Assembly (NCBI GenBank): GCA_900543945.1
Contig: UQTN01000020.1
Coordinates: forward strand, 1-23,523
DNA: 23,523 nucleotides
Reading direction: 5' to 3'
DNA from: an uncultured Collinsella sp.
GTDB taxonomy: Bacteria; Actinomycetota; Coriobacteriia; Coriobacteriales; Coriobacteriaceae
The notes beneath the pieces are model-generated. The model saw nothing but the letters and a program-made list of their open reading frames with translations, had not been told where the DNA came from and ran no database searches. The position numbers and the translations under genes were made by a program. Below are positions 21,388 through 23,523 of the stretch, piece after piece (position 1 is the stretch's first letter; each line of letters begins with the position of its first letter).

Positions 21388-22497
21388 TTAGACCGGCTTG
21401 AGCCCAAAACACGCCCGCAGCGTGTTAAGCAACGCCTCTTGCTTCTTCCTGCGGGCATCGACACGATTCCGGTACCGCTTTCGCATACGCTGGTGGATGC
21501 GCCATGCGAGCGCTTCCATCGCTTCCATGTCACAGAGCATTTCGTTGTTGACCGTCGCGACCTCGATTCCCATAGTAATCAAGCCCGTGTTGCGCTTTTC
21601 ATCATGGATACGTCCCCTCCGAGAGGAATGGCCCAGCTCACCGTTGTATTCCAGGTCAAACCGGGCTGCCTCTTGATACGCATCGCAAACTGCATGAGGC
21701 ATCCCCGAGATTGCCTGCGCACGGTCATCGAACTCGACCTTGTAGTCGGTCTTAAAAGGTCCGCAGGCAAACCCGCCATAGGAAAACGGAAGCGAAAACA
21801 GGGCGAGCATGATGCACTCCATGGGCGAGAGCAGGTTTTCCGAAAGATAGGGACACAGACGCTGCAGCTGTTTGGCCACATTCCCCTTGCATGCCGCAAG
21901 GTAATCTGCCAGGCGATCGGGCGTCAGCGCCGGCTCGACTTCAAAGTAGCCCACGTCTGCTGGCTGGTCCTTGTCCTTTGCAAGTTTATTCGTAACAGGC
22001 GAGGTGTAGGGAGGCAGATACTTCCCGCGGTCGCTCAGCGAAATCTTAGAGCACAGCTCCTGGGCCAGGGCAAATGCCTGGATACAACCGACCTCGTGGG
22101 CGACGGCAACACAAAGGGCCTCGGGAGATAGACTGTACACCCCCGGTTCCACCTCTAGAATCGAGCCGGCGGGCAACCCAGAGCATACGGACCAGCCCAC
22201 GCCAGGCATGCGGCGGCGCTGCGCCGCAGATCCCACCAGCAAGCAAAGATCTTCTTGCACCTCGCCGCTTGCGGCCCCAATCCGCACCAAGTCGGGAAGA
22301 TAGATGTCCTCGGTCGAGGGCGACGACGTGCACAGCACACGGCGCTCTTCATCGGGATCGAGGTCCCTCCAGCTGATGTAACCCATTTGTCGGCGCTCGG
22401 CGCGCATCATGCGTAGCGCCGAGGCGCCTGTTAGGATTACGGAAGCCGCTAGCTGTTCGCCTGTCGGCTCGTTGCACCGCTCAATCTTTACTGCCAC
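21388..22497 (-). CDS. DUF559/Vsr-like nuclease-fold protein coupled to comFC
   Basis: The 369-residue protein starts with GTG at 22497: AGGGG overlaps the comFC stop just before it, while longer frames would run inside comFC. Residues 80-135 (DLCLLVGSAAQRRRMPGVGW, SGLPAG, GVYSLSPEALCVAVA) follow the middle part of actinobacterial DUF559 proteins. Residues 223-315 follow the nuclease-like end: LSPMECIMLALFSLP, ARFDLEYNGELGH and RIHDEKRNTGLITMGIEVATV, equal to the E/D-x-D-G-x-x-H ... D-x-x-R-x-x-x-L-x-x-x-G pattern. Candidate site residues are E227, D281, E283, H290, D299 and R302. Whether it still cuts DNA is unknown. The C-terminus is strongly basic (about 334-352). This family call is from motif reading only. 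Confidence 0.72.
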   Translation of the reverse strand: MAVKIERCNEPTGEQLAASVILTGASALRMMRAERRQMGYISWRDLDPDEERRVLCTSSPSTEDIYLPDLVRIGAASGEVQEDLCLLVGSAAQRRRMPGVGWSVCSGLPAGSILEVEPGVYSLSPEALCVAVAHEVGCIQAFALAQELCSKISLSDRGKYLPPYTSPVTNKLAKDKDQPADVGYFEVEPALTPDRLADYLAACKGNVAKQLQRLCPYLSENLLSPMECIMLALFSLPFSYGGFACGPFKTDYKVEFDDRAQAISGMPHAVCDAYQEAARFDLEYNGELGHSSRRGRIHDEKRNTGLITMGIEVATVNNEMLCDMEAMEALAWRIHQRMRKRYRNRVDARRKKQEALLNTLRACFGLKPV

Positions 22498-22507
22498 AAA
22501 ACCACCC

Positions 22508-23314
22508 CTACCAAACGCGTGCGATAGCGAGGCCATCGACTGCTGCGGCGCCGGCGCGCTTGAGTTCAGCCGAAGCCGCGGCCATCGTCGCACCCGTGGT
22601 GATAACGTCGTCGATAAGCAGCAGGCACTTGCCCCGCACATCCTCAACCGTCTCGTACATGCCTTGGGCACGCTCGCGGCGCTCCTCACGACCGAGTTCG
22701 CGCTGGTCGCCATGCCCGTACTTGACGAGAGCATCGAGCAGGGGAACACCCGACAGCTCGCAAAATGGGCGCGCAATAGCCTCCATATGATCAAAACCAC
22801 GCCGCCGAAACGCTGCCGCCGTCGCAGGCACAAACACCACCGCATCCGCACCGGACAGCACACCTCCTAAGCGTTCGGGCGCTACGACCTGGGCATGCAG
22901 GGCGGTGTCGTAGAGCAGCTCCGCCAGATACGGAGCCAGACGTCGCTCGCCCGCATCCTTGTACGCTTTAATGATGCGCGGCAGCGGATGCGCATAGACG
23001 GCGCACGCCAGGCAGCGGTCGAGCGCCTCCGCCATTGCCGAGGACGTGCCCTCGACCGAACACTCAGTGCACAGCAAATCCCCAAACGGGGCGCCGCATC
23101 GGGTGCAGCTATGACGTGGGTCGATGAGCGTGAGCGCAGCCAGGCAGTCTTGGCAAATAAGCGTACCGGCGCGCTCGCAGCCGGCACATCGTGTTGGCGA
23201 CAATGCCTCGAGCGCCTCGCGTGCCACCCGATCGGCAAACGGTAGTAATTCGTCCGCAAACGGTAGGGCACCGGCACCCTGCAGACAGCTCAATATGTTC
23301 AGATGGCTCTTCAA
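22508..23314 (-). CDS. comFC: ComFC/GntX-type phosphoribosyltransferase-like protein
   Basis: The 268-residue protein has a double zinc ribbon (CAGC at 43-46, CQDC at 54-57, CTRCG at 70-74, CTEC at 82-85) and a C-terminal phosphoribosyltransferase fold with FVPATAAAFRRRGFDH and the PRPP-loop motif LLLIDDVITTGATM. ComFC is needed for DNA uptake in naturally competent bacteria. There is no ATG in a fitting place; TTG at 23314 has AGGGAGGG 7 bases upstream, so I use it. That ribosome binding site lies inside a perfect 12-bp hairpin (23318-23353). The nuclease-fold gene follows at a distance of 10 bases with its ribosome binding site over the comFC stop. Confidence 0.9.
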   Translation of the reverse strand: MKSHLNILSCLQGAGALPFADELLPFADRVAREALEALSPTRCAGCERAGTLICQDCLAALTLIDPRHSCTRCGAPFGDLLCTECSVEGTSSAMAEALDRCLACAVYAHPLPRIIKAYKDAGERRLAPYLAELLYDTALHAQVVAPERLGGVLSGADAVVFVPATAAAFRRRGFDHMEAIARPFCELSGVPLLDALVKYGHGDQRELGREERRERAQGMYETVEDVRGKCLLLIDDVITTGATMAAASAELKRAGAAAVDGLAIARVW

Positions 23315-23317
23315 GAC

Positions 23318-23353
23318 ACAACCCTCCCTACATTCGGTCGCAGGGAGGGTTGT
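23318..23353 (-). promoter_or_regulatory. Hairpin that buries the comFC ribosome binding site
   Basis: ACAACCCTCCCT (23318-23329) and AGGGAGGGTTGT (23342-23353) are exact reverse complements with a 12-base loop. In the minus-strand mRNA the 3' arm contains AGGGAGGG, the Shine-Dalgarno of comFC, 3 bases before the TTG. No good U-tract follows, so sequestration of translation is at least as likely as termination of the upstream gene. Confidence 0.75.
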
Positions 23354-23416
23354 TGATCCGGCGCTATGATACCCCGATGCGCTCGGGGCAAGGCGGGCTA
23401 AATCCGCTCGCGGGCG

Positions 23417-23523
23417 TTATTCGCCGGCGGGCGGTTGTGGTGCGGACGAAGACGGGGTCGAGCCCTCGCCACCATCCTGGCGCGGCTTGCGGGAACGGCG
23501 CCGGCGACGGCGCTTTTGACCCT
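23417..23523 (-). CDS. C-terminal end of a truncated gene, Arg-rich tail
   Basis: The minus-strand frame ending with TAA at 23417-23419 is open to the window edge. It encodes GQKRRRRRRSRKPRQDGGEG, then a Ser/Pro-rich end (TPSSSAPQPPAGE). Such Arg-rich, disordered tails are common on RNA-binding enzymes such as RNase E/G or RNA helicases, but 35 residues do not allow a call. Its stop lies about 100 bases before comFC on the same strand, so it may be the first gene of that transcript. Confidence 0.6.
   Translation of the reverse strand, partial: GQKRRRRRRSRKPRQDGGEGSTPSSSAPQPPAGE

Noticed and set aside
22498..22863. N-terminal extension of the nuclease-fold protein
   Set aside because: It lies wholly inside comFC in another frame and is Arg/Ser rich; the GTG at 22497 has a proper ribosome binding site.
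1..23523. CRISPR array, rRNA genes, replication origin or prophage
   Set aside because: No regularly spaced repeats, rRNA-like stretches, integrase or structural phage genes are visible.

Overview
The window looks like a chromosomal segment of a GC-rich gut actinobacterium of the class Coriobacteriia, most likely Collinsella or a close relative. This is inferred from overall base composition, Actinobacteria-style gene content and an N-acetylgalactosamine (Aga) phosphotransferase locus. I could not run a similarity search, so the genus is a guess. Almost all genes lie on the minus strand. The exceptions are two small orphan genes at the left end, a flavodoxin gene and a DUF2975/XRE pair.

Region by region. 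1-52: the last bases of a tRNA gene (probably Thr) and its terminator. 53-1165: a lower-GC stretch with two unrecognised genes, one exported and one cytoplasmic. 1302-3856: a minus-strand sugar operon (LacX-like aldose epimerase, PfkB/LacC-type kinase, YhcH-type protein) that contains a relic of a second nagA gene. 4014-4598: a flavodoxin. 4674-7973: GntR/UTRA regulator, AgaS and NagA. 8160-11366: a complete mannose-family PTS (IIA, a YajC-like protein, IIB, IIC, IID). 11367-12069: an AT-rich regulatory intergenic region with several dyads. 12070-12954: DUF2975 membrane protein plus XRE regulator. 13065-14150: an acidic membrane-anchored SurA-N-like protein. 14277-17596: a tight operon of a beta-hydroxyacid dehydrogenase with a His/Cys tail, a membrane protein, a HEAT-like protein and an NAD-type isocitrate dehydrogenase. 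17695-19312: DegV and the long ribosome hibernation factor. 19630-20637: a lipoprotein solute-binding protein. 21132-21358: a MITE-like inverted repeat. 21388-23314: a DUF559/Vsr-like nuclease-fold protein and ComFC. 23417-23523: the Arg-rich C-terminus of a truncated gene.

How it works together. The PTS would import and phosphorylate N-acetylgalactosamine or galactosamine. NagA removes the acetyl group, AgaS deaminates and isomerises to tagatose 6-phosphate, and the PfkB kinase would make tagatose 1,6-bisphosphate. The aldolase step is not in the window. An identical 13-base dyad (CTGGTAGTAACCA) precedes both agaS and the PTS operon and is the likely operator of the GntR protein encoded between them. 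Such a pathway fits growth on mucin sugars.

The most unusual items are: a YajC paralogue inside the PTS operon; a roughly 80-residue insertion in the IID subunit; a 14-His/9-Cys tail on the dehydrogenase; the 227-bp MITE-like inverted repeat; the nagA relic; a perfect hairpin that sequesters the comFC Shine-Dalgarno sequence; and a nuclease-fold protein translationally coupled to ComFC.
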